In this document: positions 1 to 11,198 of the stretch, one piece after another
How positions within the stretch are numbered: position 1 is the first letter of the stretch
How the letters are laid out: the number at the start of each line of letters is the position of its first letter
Assembly (NCBI GenBank): GCA_030295235.1
Contig: AP026130.1
Coordinates: 1,388,132-1,452,131, forward strand
Source of the DNA: Fistulifera solaris
Lineage: Eukaryota; Bacillariophyta; Bacillariophyceae; Naviculales; Stauroneidaceae
Direction of reading: 5' to 3'
DNA: 64,000 nucleotides
The notes under the pieces: model-generated
Told to the model about the DNA's origin: nothing
The model's input: the letters and a program-made list of their open reading frames with translations, nothing else
Databases searched by the model: none
Program-made: the position numbers and the translations under genes

Positions 1-329
1 TTCAGTCACATGATTAGAAATTTCGTCTACTACAAAAATGAGAGTCGTGTAAACACAAAGAGAGGGTTCAACGGGCGCGCTTGTGCGGCGCGGTCCTCTC
101 TTTTGCGGCAAATGCGGGTCGGCGGATTTCGCAACAACAACAATACCAAGAGCAACAAACTACAACAGTCTTTCTCTTGCTGCGCTGCTGCTCGTATCGA
201 TATCGTCCTTCTCTTGAGTTTTGTCACTAGAAAAGGCTGCATCTTATCTGTTTCGAAAGGCATCAAGTCGAAGCGCGCTCCAAGTTTAGTTTCAATTAGA
301 TTCATTCATTTTGAATTCAAATTGAAAAT
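1..329. other. 5' flank of the ankyrin-AAA+ gene
   Basis: I see no convincing gene here. It is the upstream flank of the AAA+ gene starting at 330. The open frames on both strands are low in recognisable content. The last 30 bases before the start codon are A/T-rich, as expected for a leader. Confidence 0.4.
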
Positions 330-2133
330 ATGTCAACGGATACAATAATGCACGATTTGTGCAAAGGCTTTGGTGCCTTGTTGATGCGCAGTAAGGTGAG
401 TTTAAAGAAAAGGAAAAAAGTGAAGAGCCGATACTCTGATTTACTATCCGCTTCACTCAATCTGCATTCAAAATCGCTCGTCACTCAAACTACCAATCTT
501 TCATTTATCGCAGGAACCGTCTTTTCCTGAAGAAGCTTCGCGTGTCAATGATCGCGGAAATTTGCCTTTGCATGCAGCTTGTAGTTATCAAGCTTCGCCG
601 GATATTCTAGAAGCTTTAATTCGAGCGTATCCGGCCGGTTGCAGTCATCCGAATAGTACAGGAAATTTACCCATTCATCAAGCTTGCATGTGGCAAATTC
701 CTTCGGAATCGCTGGAACTATTATTGCACAAATATCCTGCCGGAGCGGCCGTGCGCAATCAGTACGGAAGTCTTCCTCTTCATATGGCTGCTTCCAATCA
801 AGCATCGCCCGAAAACATTCGTCTTCTCATTGATGCGTATCCCGATGCATTGCATTTGCAGAATGATGACGGCATGACACCCTTGGATTTGGCACTGGCG
901 GATCAAGAGGCCGTGAGTGATGCGGTCATTGCACTCTTGGAGGGACGTCCGGCACCTCCGGAACTCACCAGACGTCAAAAAGCGGAAAAGTATCAAGAAC
1001 GGGCGGCCGCCATAGAACGCAAATTGGCTTCCTTACAGAACACCGGATCGCGTCGTGACAATGATGTCAAGGTTGTACTGGCTGCCGTGCGACGCTTGGC
1101 CGATCGGATTCCGCATGCTCTCTATGTCGCTGGTGTCGATCCCAATCAATTGGAAGTGGCTCTTTCGGAAGCATCGCCACAGAGTGATCCGGATATCATT
1201 CTGCTCGAAACGATCCGTAAACGTGGCAGTGGTGTTCGTGATCGCGTTGAAGATCTTTTGGGTACCATTGTCGGACTCGAGCACATTAAATCACAAGTTC
1301 GTGGTTTGCGTCGTTCCGCGGAATTGAGTGACTTGCGTACGTCTCTCATGCCCTCGAAGAATTTGGTGCACTTGTTGCCACCCGCGTTAGCACAAGAGAC
1401 TGCGCGACCGGCTGCGAGTGCCATGGTCTTTTGTGGAAATCCGGGTACTGGTAAAACAGCTGTTGCGCGTTTACTGGCCAAAGTATACCACGAGCTGGGT
1501 GTCCTGCGCAAACCGAAATTTCTAGAAGTGGAACGAATGGATCTTGTGGGAAAAGATGTCGAGCAAACCAAGCTGAAGACGAAAGAAGTGCTAGAAGAAG
1601 CGGCGGGAGGTGTGCTGTTGATTGATGAAGCATACACGTTGGGGATGGCTAGTCGTCGGAACAAGGTGGATGCGGGTGCATCGGCCATGGCAGAACTCGT
1701 GTACGCGATGCAAGACAATTCCAACAATCCCAGCTTCCCTTTGATTATATTGGCGGGCTTTACTTTGGAAATGCAAGCCTTCTTGGCATTCCAACCCGAA
1801 TTACGAAAATGTTTTCCAGCTGTGTACGAATTCCCAGACTACTCATGCGCGGAGTTGGGCCAAATCTTTGGTGATTTGGCTGCTTCGAAAGGCTTTGATG
1901 TAGAAGAATCGTTGACATCATCGTTCATTGCAGGCCTTTTGGAACGCGAAACGACTCCAGCATGGCGGTCCGAACGAAATGGCCGTGTATGTGAAATGTT
2001 ACTGACAGGTGTGCGTACACAAGTGCGCAAACGTATGCGTGTCGCACAAATGGAAGGAACGGATGACCAGTTTGATCCGCACTTGATATTGAAAGAAGAT
2101 GTGGAGAATGTGATGAAGAGTGATTTCAAGTAG
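330..2133 (+). CDS. Ankyrin-repeat AAA+ ATPase (CbbX/CfxQ-like), two exons
   Basis: Predicted 561-residue protein, join(330..395, 514..2133). The first exon encodes 22 residues; the 118-nt intron has a GTGAGT donor and a TCGCAG acceptor, and splicing keeps frame. Residues ~35-150 hold three to four ankyrin-like repeats (GNLPLHAAC, GNLPIHQAC, GSLPLHMAA, GMTPLDLAL). A short charged linker follows, then one AAA+ module with Walker A GNPGTGKT (~residue 330) and Walker B GVLLIDEAY (~388), followed by an Arg-containing region (PELRKCFP) and a C-terminal helical lid. This AAA type matches CbbX/CfxQ/SpoVK ATPases, which remodel protein partners; in red-lineage algae CbbX is a Rubisco activase. No plastid presequence is visible and the ankyrin repeats suggest a cytosolic adaptor-ATPase, so I infer a remodelling role and not Rubisco activation. 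Ankyrin-CbbX fusions are common in stramenopiles and oomycetes. Confidence 0.9.
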
Positions 2134-2361
2134 TAGTAACTGATTTTTAAAAAAACTTGACAACGATATATGTTTGTTTACCCCTTTCAAATACTCGTCA
2201 GCTTTGAAAGTCCGGCAATATGACCGAGAGCTGATGGATCAGAAACGAATAAAGCAGCGAAAAATAATCGCATCAGCAGAAATGGGTTATTGTCATTAAA
2301 CCGCGAACTTTTAAAAAAAATCTAGGGGAATATAATCTTTTCCGCGTAGAGTCAACCTGGC

Positions 2362-2500
2362 CATGATGTGTAATTCAAACGCTGCTAAAGACTGTTTCAT
2401 TGCAACAGCGACAAAGAGGTTCATGATGTTTTGCTGAACGAACGAATTGTCGGCAGCACTGTAGCCCAAAAGAATATGCATTCATGACTGAAGTGCAGTC
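2362..2500 (+). repeat. Direct repeat, copy 1 (~139 bp)
   Basis: This segment is matched by 2580..2718 at an offset of exactly 218 bp. Both contain the string GCTGCTAAAGACTGTTTCAT and continue with GTTTTGCTGAACGAACGAAT. There are a few scattered differences and no indels, which suggests a fairly recent local tandem duplication with an unmatched ~79-bp spacer. Confidence 0.85.
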
Positions 2501-2579
2501 GTGGCGAATACGAACAACACTTTTATCCATAGTAAATACGGAAAGACGACGTTTCGCAAGATTCTTCGACGTAAAATAT

Positions 2580-2718
2580 CATGGCGTGTAATGAAAAGGC
2601 TGCTAAAGACTGTTTCATTGCAACAGCGACAAAGGGGTTCATGATGTTTTGCTGAACGAACGAATCGTAGGCAGCGCTGTAGCTCAAAAGCATATGCATC
2701 CATGACTGAAGAGCAGTC
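2580..2718 (+). repeat. Direct repeat, copy 2 (~139 bp)
   Basis: Second copy of the 2362..2500 segment, collinear over its full length. It has no coding signal. I do not recognise a mobile-element family. Confidence 0.85.
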
Positions 2719-2979
2719 AGGGATAATTTGCGCTCATACACTTTCGACCATAATACTGTTTTGGTAGTTTGAGGCAGACGGAAATTCCGCCTTATGCCTA
2801 AGATGTCAAACCTTTTATAGTTCAATAAACAATGTCAATTCATTCATTCATGTTCATGTTCATGTATACCAAAGTCGATAATTATTCGATTTTATTTCCT
2901 TTATAGCGCATCTTTGTATTTCGTTTATTAAGACTAAAGTTTGCTTATTCCGAAAGACGACGCCGTTTACAACATAAAC

Positions 2980-4406
2980 ATGACAACGAACGACTCTCCG
3001 CAGCAGGTGATGCAAATCATTGCAAATTCCGACTTGTGGTCGCATCATTTCCTTCCCTTTTTAACATTTCAAGACGTCGCTCATTGCGAGCAAGTGTTTC
3101 GTTGCATTGATAAAGAAAGAACATGGGAACGTTTGTGTGCTCGAGACTTTTCATTGCATACACAAGAAGCACCAGATAATTCCTTTCGAGCAATTCGTCG
3201 AGACATTAAGGAGTGGAAACAAATCTATCGACGCTGGCGGGCTTGGCACATTCATACGCATCACGTGACAACAACTCAACAAGGATATGATGCGATACAA
3301 CTGTATCAGGACATACAAGCTTTCTACATCAGGCAACAGCAACAACAAAGACAACCAAGGTCTTATCAAGAGTCCCTGGCTCCTGCCTTAAACAAGAAAA
3401 CGCTGCAATCGTGGGCGGAGCACCCGCTTGTACCATCGGATCTCGTTGCTTGGTATGCCGTATGTGGAGGACAGCACACGCTTTCGAGGAATAACAGTGA
3501 TGAGGACTTCTGGGCAGCATTTCTGGGCTGTTACACATGCTATGATGCTTATTATGCTATGCGTCTTGTTGATGCAAAAATGGTTGGACCCATGGGTGTG
3601 CACAGCCAATCCAATTATCCCAACATTCATGTCTTGGTAGCTGTTTGCGTCGGGAATCCCAGGCTGTGTTTGTCGGTGAAAAAGATCCTGTGAACGATCC
3701 GCATGGTCGCCAAGTGCGGATGCATCCCTTTGGTGAAACCGACCAGAACTTTATCGTTGTTGGGGATCAAGGCATTTTGCATTATTTACAAGAGTACGTG
3801 AAACGATTGACAACGGGAATGTTTCCGATTGCGCCCCCACCACAAGGACCAGGTTTCGTGCTCTTTCCAGATACTGGAGATGCTGTGTCCGTTTCTATCA
3901 CTCACGGAATTGAAATCCGAGCAAGCGCACGGTGGTTTCCTACATTCAGCGACAACAATAATCAGCCATGGCAAGAAGACGAGGAAGGATTGAACTTTGG
4001 CTACAGTTTTCGTATGCGAAAGGTGGATTCTTCCTTCGGAGGAACTTGTCAACTTGTATCGCGGCATTTTGAGTTCGTCAATGGCCACGGTGTAGTGCGG
4101 CGCATTGACGGAGACGCAGTGGTGGGGAAACAACCTCTCCTCTTTTATACCGGATCTGACGGCAGGGATTCGTTTGGGTATCATGATATAGGACCTGCCG
4201 GAGACAATCTAGTTTATTTGGATACGGTGTTTACCTATCAGAGTCAAACAGGCCCCACCGCTGGAACCACGCGTCAAGATACGCACGGAGCACACGTAAG
4301 GGGATACTTTCGTTTTATTCCAGGAACTATCGAAAAACCCAATGGTCCAACGTATGACGTTCCTTTCAATCCTTTTCCTTTGACAGTTCCATTTCCCTTT
4401 TACTGA
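2980..4406 (+). CDS. FBXO3-like F-box protein: F-box, SUKH (SMI1/KNR4) and ApaG domains
   Basis: About 475 residues if one frame break is bridged. Domain order is an F-box-like N-terminus (~10-55, around LPFLTFQDVAHCEQVF), a SUKH/SMI1-KNR4-like region (~140-250, with VPSDLVAWYAVCGG), and a C-terminal ApaG (DUF525) domain (~300-450, with HGIEIRASARWFP and RHFEFVNGHG). This order is that of animal FBXO3 and plant SKIP16, substrate adaptors of SCF ubiquitin ligases. The frame changes between 3640 and 3690. One added T in the run at 3648-3650 gives continuous sequence (VLVAVLRRESQAVFVGE). A 26-nt GT..AG segment (GTAGCT to CCCAG) would also restore frame, but it would be extremely short for an intron. 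I favour a one-base sequencing deletion. The start is the ATG in ACATAAACATGACA. Confidence 0.85.
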
Positions 4407-4552
4407 GGTTACCGTGCTGATGCTTTACCTGCTCTTGCTTGTCTGGAGTCTGGAGCACCCCCAACGAACTAAGAGTGTCTTCGATCGAAAGGACAAATTT
4501 TTGAATATGCAAGTAAATATCTTTGATTATGTATTAGAAATCGTTTCAGCCT
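4407..4552. other. Convergent intergenic gap
   Basis: 146 bp between the stop codons of two convergent genes. It must hold both 3' ends. I see no other feature. Confidence 0.5.
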
Positions 4553-5773
4553 TCACTGTAGATCTTGAACAGCTGGGTGTCGCTCATGGTCATTCAGTTC
4601 GTTCCAGAGTTTCACAAGCGAATCAGCTCCCCATACCACGGAATTCCACGCCATCTCCACCGTTTCTACTGGATGAGTGACCCGATCGAGTGCGAAACCC
4701 CCAACGTTTTGCAAGATTGTCCCGACTCCTCCATGACGCTCCAATTGCCTCAAAAGAAGTCGTTGAGCCTGTCGACGAAGTAGTTTATTGCTGATATGCA
4801 TCAATCGAGTTGTATGATACAACTGAGCTACAACGCGCTCCAGTCCTACCATGAGCGGAGCATCCTCAAAGTTGCTGTACACGTGTTGAACTAAGCCGTC
4901 TACAAGTATGATCGGACAGCCGATGAGTGCTGTCATAGCAGCAACGGGCCAAAGAGTCATCCCTAATGCAACAGCTAAGAGAGGTCGATCTTTGGCAGCA
5001 TCTGTACCCCATTGTAGTGTAGAAGCAACAGCAGGGCCCAATGGAGGCCATAGAACTTTCATACGATCCTTTCTCCTTTTCGTCTGTTTTGCTTGTGGCT
5101 TCCCATCATGTGTCTTCTGACCAGAGCTCGTGGATGATGGTGAAGCATCTGTTTCATCAAGAAATTCGATATTCGACGATCCCTCAATCGGTTGCCGCAT
5201 CATGAGATCAGCTGGAGTGACTGTCGACACAAAGGATTGCAACGAAGCGATAAAGATTTGTGCAACAGTCAAAGCCACGTCCGCAAGCTCTTCAGCTTCA
5301 TCTCTTTCGATCGCCCGCAATGTTCCCTCAACATCTTTGAGTAGTGACGCTGCTGCGTGTATTGCCTTGGTAATGTCGCTTTCTGTAACTTCGCTCATCT
5401 TATTCCATTGTGGTGTCATTTCCGTGTCCATTTCACGACCATCTACTCCATCAACTTCTAACAGTAAAGAATGATGTTGTCGCATATCTTGTAAGCAAGC
5501 TTGTGCGAGTAATTTTCGTTCATCGTCCGTCTGATTATTTAACTGTGTCGCAACGTGCCCGACGGCATCTGCTAAACTCTCGGTCGTTCGCATAATTGCC
5601 TCTCCCAGCTTGCCGTTACTTTCAATCTCATTTAACGTACGATCCGCATGATGTAAGAAGTTCGCTGCTTCTTCGATGATTCTTTCTGCAACGTTTTCGC
5701 GCTCCTTTTCCATGTGAGCGGCTTGCTCCAAATCGGACCTCATGAGGGAGCTTGTGTATAAAGGTCTATTCAT
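4553..5773 (-). CDS. Conserved hypothetical protein with a hydrophobic hairpin
   Basis: Uninterrupted 406-residue protein that I do not recognise. The N-terminal half (~1-200) is polar and rich in Glu/Ala/Leu heptads, so probably helical or coiled-coil, with two similar helical segments (SLADAVGHVATQL and ELADVALTVAQIF). A low-complexity Ser/Thr stretch and a Lys/Arg cluster (KQTKRRKDRMK) follow. A hydrophobic pair of segments lies at ~275-310 (LLAVALGMTLWPVAA and MTALIGCPIILVDGL), which could form a membrane hairpin. The C-terminal ~100 residues are amphipathic helices. It is divergent from the ABC transporter gene across a 626-bp spacer. A membrane-anchored role is inference. Confidence 0.75.
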   Translation of the reverse strand: MNRPLYTSSLMRSDLEQAAHMEKERENVAERIIEEAANFLHHADRTLNEIESNGKLGEAIMRTTESLADAVGHVATQLNNQTDDERKLLAQACLQDMRQHHSLLLEVDGVDGREMDTEMTPQWNKMSEVTESDITKAIHAAASLLKDVEGTLRAIERDEAEELADVALTVAQIFIASLQSFVSTVTPADLMMRQPIEGSSNIEFLDETDASPSSTSSGQKTHDGKPQAKQTKRRKDRMKVLWPPLGPAVASTLQWGTDAAKDRPLLAVALGMTLWPVAAMTALIGCPIILVDGLVQHVYSNFEDAPLMVGLERVVAQLYHTTRLMHISNKLLRRQAQRLLLRQLERHGGVGTILQNVGGFALDRVTHPVETVEMAWNSVVWGADSLVKLWNELNDHERHPAVQDLQ

Positions 5774-6399
5774 AGCGTATTGTTAACGTCTATCTTTCTG
5801 CTTCAAAAATGGTTGTGTTTTTCTTGGAGAGATCGACGATCGACGCGAGAAATAAAGCGCGAGAGAAAATTTGAGAGAACTGCGTCTTTCGTCGTCATCA
5901 TCGTGACTAATTCGAATCTCTGTGACCCAAAGTGTATGTTACTTTTTGCACGACTACAGTTCAGTCACAAGTTTATTTTTTCTTCCGAGCTAGGCAGCTT
6001 CGTGACCTTTCTTTATTTATGCATAAATCATAATTTAGATGTTTCCTTACAGAAAGGAAACACTCTTTTGTAGCATTTGGATTGCACCAAAGGTTTGAAT
6101 GATGGCAAATTCTTACCAATACTAAGTAATTACCTGGTAGGATCGTCGTCATGTTATTTCAGTCATGACCTGATGATGTGATCATTCCGGCACTCGAGTG
6201 TTACCCTTAATGTAGGTAGTCAGTACCGCTTCTCCCGAATTATCGACTGACTTGTTTTCTCGTTTTCTCTTTCTCTTCGACCCGCCAGCATCGTCATTAT
6301 TTCGATCGATCGTATTGCCCATCGGATGCTTTTATAATATCATCTCTTCTTCCTTTCACTTGTTTATAACACAAATACTGTGTGATTCTCCTGTAAAAA
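5774..6399. promoter_or_regulatory. Divergent promoter region
   Basis: 626 bp between two divergent start codons, so both promoters must lie here. I see no canonical TATA box that I would defend. Pyrimidine-rich stretches (TTTCTCTTTCTCTTCG near 6265) precede the transporter start. Confidence 0.4.
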
Positions 6400-9300
6400 A
6401 TGTGCCCGAATCCTCCCGAGTCGCTCGACGCAGTGCCTGCAAACGAAAGCAAAAGGAATGTAATGTTTCGTCTCCATCTATTTCAAACAAAAATGAAGGA
6501 CGCGAAACTGCTGCTTTCCATAACAACAACAACGACGACGACGACAACCGAGCCGTGCGATCACCCAATCCTCTGCAATCAGCTTCCTTTGTATCGAAAT
6601 TGTTCTTTTCCTGGCCATATCCCTTATTGCAACTGGGAATGAAGCGTCCTCTAGAAGACGCCGATCTAAGTGAGATTATGGAAGTCGATTCAAGCGCATT
6701 CAATGGAGCTTACTTCCAGCGTATGTGGCAGCGCGAAAAGAAGTCAGCAATACAAGCAGCACGATAGCGCGATTGCATCACGCCTTCTTTTGGGACTTTC
6801 TACGAACCTTGTGGTATGTGCAGCCATTCATGGCGTTGGGTTGTGCGGCACGAGTCGTACAAGCCGTAGCGCTCGGATTCTTTATCGATTCGCTGGAAGA
6901 CAACACTCGCGATAATGACACTCAAGTTATTGGATACGCAGCGCTCATCTTGGCTTGCGGGTGTATAGTGTTGATGGAGCATCATCATGTATTCTTCTGG
7001 AACTGGAGGAGAGGCATGCAATATCGACTGTCAGCAGTGGCTGCTATTTACGAGAAAAGTCTTCGTTTGCCTTCGCTTTCCTCGTCGGAAAGCAAAGTCT
7101 CAATATTGAATTTGGCTTCAAATGATGTCGACCGGTTCCTTTTAGCATCTCTTTTGCCGGGCATTTGTTTTGGGCACCGTTGCAGTCCCTCGCTATCTTA
7201 GCAACAGGTGTGGCTTTGATGGGTGTCGCTTTTCTAGCGGGATTTGTACTACTCCTTGTGGTATTTGTGCCTCTGCAATTCTATTTGAGTCGAAGATTCG
7301 CGTCGTTGCGACAACACATTGCAGGTTTCACTGATCAGCGCGTTCATCAAGTCAAAAATGCACTGAAAGGGATTCGCGTCATTAAATGGCAAGCGATGGA
7401 GTATGCATGGCAAAAAAGAATTCAAGCGACGCGAGCGCAAGAAATGGAAAAGATTATTTACGCTAATCATCTCAAAGCATGGAACGAAGCGCTGTTTTTG
7501 TTACCAACATTGTCGTGGCGATGACTATCTTCTTTGTGCATGTCATCGTGTTGGGGAAAACGCTTGAACCTGGGCATGTTTTTACAGTTTATTCGTTGAT
7601 GAATATCCTTCAGTTAGAAATGACCAAGCACGTCTCGCTAGGCGTCATGGGCGTGAGTGAACTGTCGGTGAGTCTGACGCGACTGCAAGCCTTTTTCGAA
7701 CTGCCGGAGTGGTCTAGTAGCGCGCAAGCTGTTACAAATAGGGAGAAAGACGACGGCAGTCACGTCGGCAATGCTGACAACAACAAAGAAGTAAACGATG
7801 CGACAAGTCAAAGTAGTTTGGTCTTGTCGTTGCGCAATGTTACGTGCCATTGGAATCATAACTTTTCTAATGATCTCGCATTGGGCGACCCCGTGGTTGC
7901 ATTGCACAATATTACCTTGGATTTTCCAGCTGACTCTCTAACCGTCATTTTGGGAGCAGTCGGTGCTGGCAAGAGTGCGTTGCTACAATGTTTAATTCAG
8001 GAGTTACCAGTGGCCAGTGGAACTTTTCGACGGCAACAACGACACGATTTGACCATGGCGTACGCAGCGCAGGATCCGTGGATGATGGATGGAACTGTTC
8101 GGGACAACGTTTGTATGGGATTGCCGTACGATCATGAATTTTATGACGAAGTCATGACAGCTTGTGCATTGCAAGAAGATCTTCGACAATGGCCGAAGGG
8201 AGATTTCACGTGGGTGGGTGATCGAGGTGTACAGTGTAGTGGAGGACAACGTGCACGTATTTCGTTAGCTCGGGCACTTTATCGTCGAGCGCAGCTACTC
8301 ATTTTGGACGACCCTTTAGCTGCTGTCGATGCTGCAACAGGATTTCATTTGTTTCAATATGCGATCTTGAAAGTCGCTCGACAACATTCTTTATGTGTTG
8401 TCTTGGCAACTCATCAACATCAGCATTTGATGACCACATCATCCTCATCAGATTCAATGGACTATTGCCGCTGCGTGTGGATGAAGCAAGGAACAATTGA
8501 ATGCGTCGGAACATACGATGAATGCATGGCTAAAGCGTATGGTACCGAAATAGAGACAAAAGCCGTCGTATTCGAAGCCGAAGCCAAACAGATCACTCGA
8601 TCGAAAGCTATTGATGATGAGAGCGATCACCTTTCACGAAATAAAGACGATGGCGACGAGGACGAAATAGCAGACCATCCTTCGAGCGCAGAAGAAGATG
8701 GCGCAACGAAAGAGAGAGAAGGGGACGAGGATGATATGAAGGAAGCCAATGTTCAAGGATTGGTTCGTCTAGATACTTACACTCGGTACATCAAAGCAAT
8801 GGGCGGTTTGTGGGTTGGTGCCTTTCTTTTATTTTGTTTAGCATCACGCAGGGCAGTGTCTTGGTCACTGTTGCGACTTTCGGACGATGGGCGGAGAGCA
8901 ATGACCAAGATTCGTGGGATATTGTAGGTTTAGCGTTAGGTTTGACTGGAGCTGTGGTTGTATTGGGCATTTTCCGGGCATTTTTGTCGCTTAACTTGAC
9001 AGTTAAAGCATCGCAACGTTTGCATGATCAGATGACCGAGTCTGTATTACGCGCCCAGATTTCATTTTTTGATACCAACCCACTCGGTCGGATTTTGAAT
9101 CGCTTCAGCGCCGATGTCGGTTCAAATGATGACATGCTACCACCTACTCTCTTCGACTTTAGTGTTGTTCTGTTCATTGTTCTTGGTGCTTTGGCCACCA
9201 CCGTAACCACGCTGCCCTTCACGCTAATTGCTATCCCACCGCTGCTGTGGTATTTCTGGTGGGTTCGACGCATTTTCGTGACAAGCACCCGTGAATTGAA

Positions 9301-10533
9301 ACGTCTCGAAGGCTTGGCACGTTCCCCACTTTTGCCATGCTAAATGAAAGTGCCAGTGGCATCGCCACATTACGTTCTAATCACGGTGCGGTGGACTTTT
9401 TTCGTCGCAAATTTCAAGATGCACACGATGGACATACACGGGCGTTCTTCGCGTTCATTGCGGCTTCTCGATGGCTTGGTTTTCGTATGGACGCGATCCT
9501 GTTTCTCTTCCTGTGCATAGTCACAATTTTGTCGGTTGTTTGTTTTCTGACTGGTTTTCTATCGATTGACCCTTTGATTTTGGGACTGACCTTGAGTTTG
9601 CTGTTACAACTGGCTGGCTTGTTTCAGTGGTGCATTCGACAAAGTGCGGAAGTAGAGAATCAGATGGTGAGCGTCGAGCGCGTTTTGGCTTTTGGGCAAT
9701 TGCAATCTGAGGCACCGCTAGAGCAAGGGAAAGATGCTGAGCTTTTGCGCCAGGGCTGGCCTTCAGCAGGCTCCTTGGAATACAAAAATGTGACGGTGCG
9801 CTATCGACCCAGTCTGCCTCCAGCGTTGCACGGTGTGTCTTTTAAGGTTCCAGCAGGTGCGAGAGTAGGAATTGTGGGGAGAACAGGAGCAGGAAAGAGT
9901 AGCTTAGTACAGTCTCTCTTCCGATTGCTGGAAGCTGAAGATGGTCAAATTTTGATTGATGGTGTAGATATTCGGCCGCTTGGTTTGCATGCTTTACGAA
10001 AACGCGTCTCGGTCATCCCTCAGGCACCGACTTTGTTTAGCGGGTGTTCCGTGCGTGAGAATGTGGACACAGAAGGCACTTGCAGCGAGACAGAATTGAT
10101 TCAAGTGATGGAGACGTGCCATTTATCACATGCGATCTCAAAATTGCCGAATGGTTTGGACTCTCTGGTAGAAGAGAATGGTGCGAATTTTTCCGTTGGT
10201 CAGAGACAGTTGCTCTGCTTGGCTCGGGCTCTCTTGAAACGCAATCCGATATTAGTGCTAGACGAAGCAACAGCGTCGGTCGATCGAAAGACTGATCAGT
10301 ACATACAGGAGGCTTTGAAAAAGTTCTACAAAGGGACGGTTTTGGCAGTAGCCCATCGTCTTGATACAGTCATCGAATGTGACTTAATTCTGGTACTGGG
10401 ACAGGGGCGTGTACTCGAATTCGGAGCGCCGGTAGAGCTGCTTGACAAGATTAATGGCGTGTTCACTCAGATGGTGCAAGACACAGGAGATCGGATGGCT
10501 CAAGAATTACGATCGCGAGCGTTACATAGGTAG
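6400..10533 (+). CDS. ABCC-type (MRP) full ABC transporter, frame-broken in the assembly
   Basis: About 1,379 residues: an Asn/Asp-rich N-terminus, the ABCC-typical 'LFFSWPYPLLQLG' segment, TMD1, NBD1, an acidic linker, TMD2 and NBD2. NBD1 has Walker A GAVGAGKS, signature CSGGQRARIS and Walker B LLILDDPL. NBD2 has Walker A GRTGAGKS, signature FSVGQRQL and Walker B ILVLDEA. The Asp-Asp Walker B in NBD1 is the degenerate ABCC pattern, with only NBD2 fully catalytic. ABCC pumps export glutathione conjugates and organic anions, often into vacuoles. The frame breaks six times: A4 at 6451, A4 at 6736, T4 at 7152, T5 at 7495, T4 at 8832 and T4 at 9330. Each is repaired by adding one base to the run, and family-typical sequence then continues across the join (SLFAGHLFWAPLQ, RSPLFAMLNESASG). 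I read this as an intact gene with homopolymer deletions. AATAAA lies about ten bases past the stop. Confidence 0.9.
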
Positions 10534-10674
10534 AGTTAAGGCTGAATAAAGGAACACTAGATTGTTTATTTTTAAATTTGGGTAGTACTTTTTCACTTCG
10601 CCACTTCTGTTTTCGACTGACAATTTTCAAACACCGAGTCGGACCAGCTAAGTTTCGATAGCAGTAAACAATAG

Positions 10675-10992
10675 AGCGAATCGTGCTTAAGTCTGCCTCA
10701 ATCAGCATTCAGTGCTCTCCTGTACGTCTACACTGGCGGGTTGTTGATTGATGAGATCTACGCCTTCAATTGCTTTTATCGGGAAGCCCCGGGCTTGGTA
10801 CACGTGCCGCCGTCCGAAATACCATTGCTCATGGCCACCGTCTTGCTACAAAGCGCCACGAACTACTTTCAGCTTTCGGCCCTTTTGTTAGCAAATCTCC
10901 CGGATGCCTTGCTCGAGCTCATTGATGTTGAGCCTAAGGACGACGCAGGCGGCGGGGACGAGTCGTCTTTGCAAGCGGAAGATAGTCGGTAA
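10675..10992 (+). pseudogene. BTB-domain-like fragment
   Basis: An open frame ending at 10992 encodes 'SALLYVYTGG' followed by helical, Leu-rich sequence (VLLQSATNYFQLSALLL, NLPDALLELID). This resembles the middle and C-terminal part of a BTB/POZ fold. There is no upstream ATG in frame; an in-frame TAG lies at 10672, and CATTCAG just before 10712 could be a splice acceptor. Only ~140 bp separate it from the ABC gene's stop, leaving no room for a full BTB N-terminus. It is best read as a truncated relic or the last exon of a lost gene. The protein end is acidic and low-complexity. Confidence 0.5.
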
Positions 10993-11198
10993 TGGCGAGG
11001 GAGATTGTAGCTCCAATAGTGATTACTTTTGCAAGTCAACCGCCGAGATCGGTGACATTGCCATTCGAAAGAAGAGTGATTTGCCAAGCTACAACTTTTC
11101 GAGTTCTTGTAAGAAATGCCATTCCCAATGTCTTTAGAAACGATACTTTGTATTATATGATGTAGACTATTCTATACAAGATTTATGTGCATCTATTT

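Larger units (their letters stand above)
2134..2979. other. Intergenic region with a duplicated segment
   Basis: There is no supported gene. The region holds the 3' flank of the AAA+ gene, a pair of ~139-bp direct repeats (listed separately), and the leader of the F-box gene starting at 2980. Small open frames here lie within the repeats and have no recognisable content. Confidence 0.6.

Noticed and set aside
5905-5930. Possible tRNA B-box (ATTCGAATCTC)
   Set aside because: No matching A-box or cloverleaf could be folded around it.
6451-9333. Programmed ribosomal frameshifting in the ABC gene
   Set aside because: Six shifts would be needed in one gene, with no common slippery heptamer, and similar shifts occur in unrelated genes. 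Sequencing error is simpler.
6400-10533. Several separate half-transporter genes or a pseudogene
   Set aside because: All pieces follow one ABCC domain order without gaps, and each break is a one-base homopolymer change, so one intact gene is more likely.
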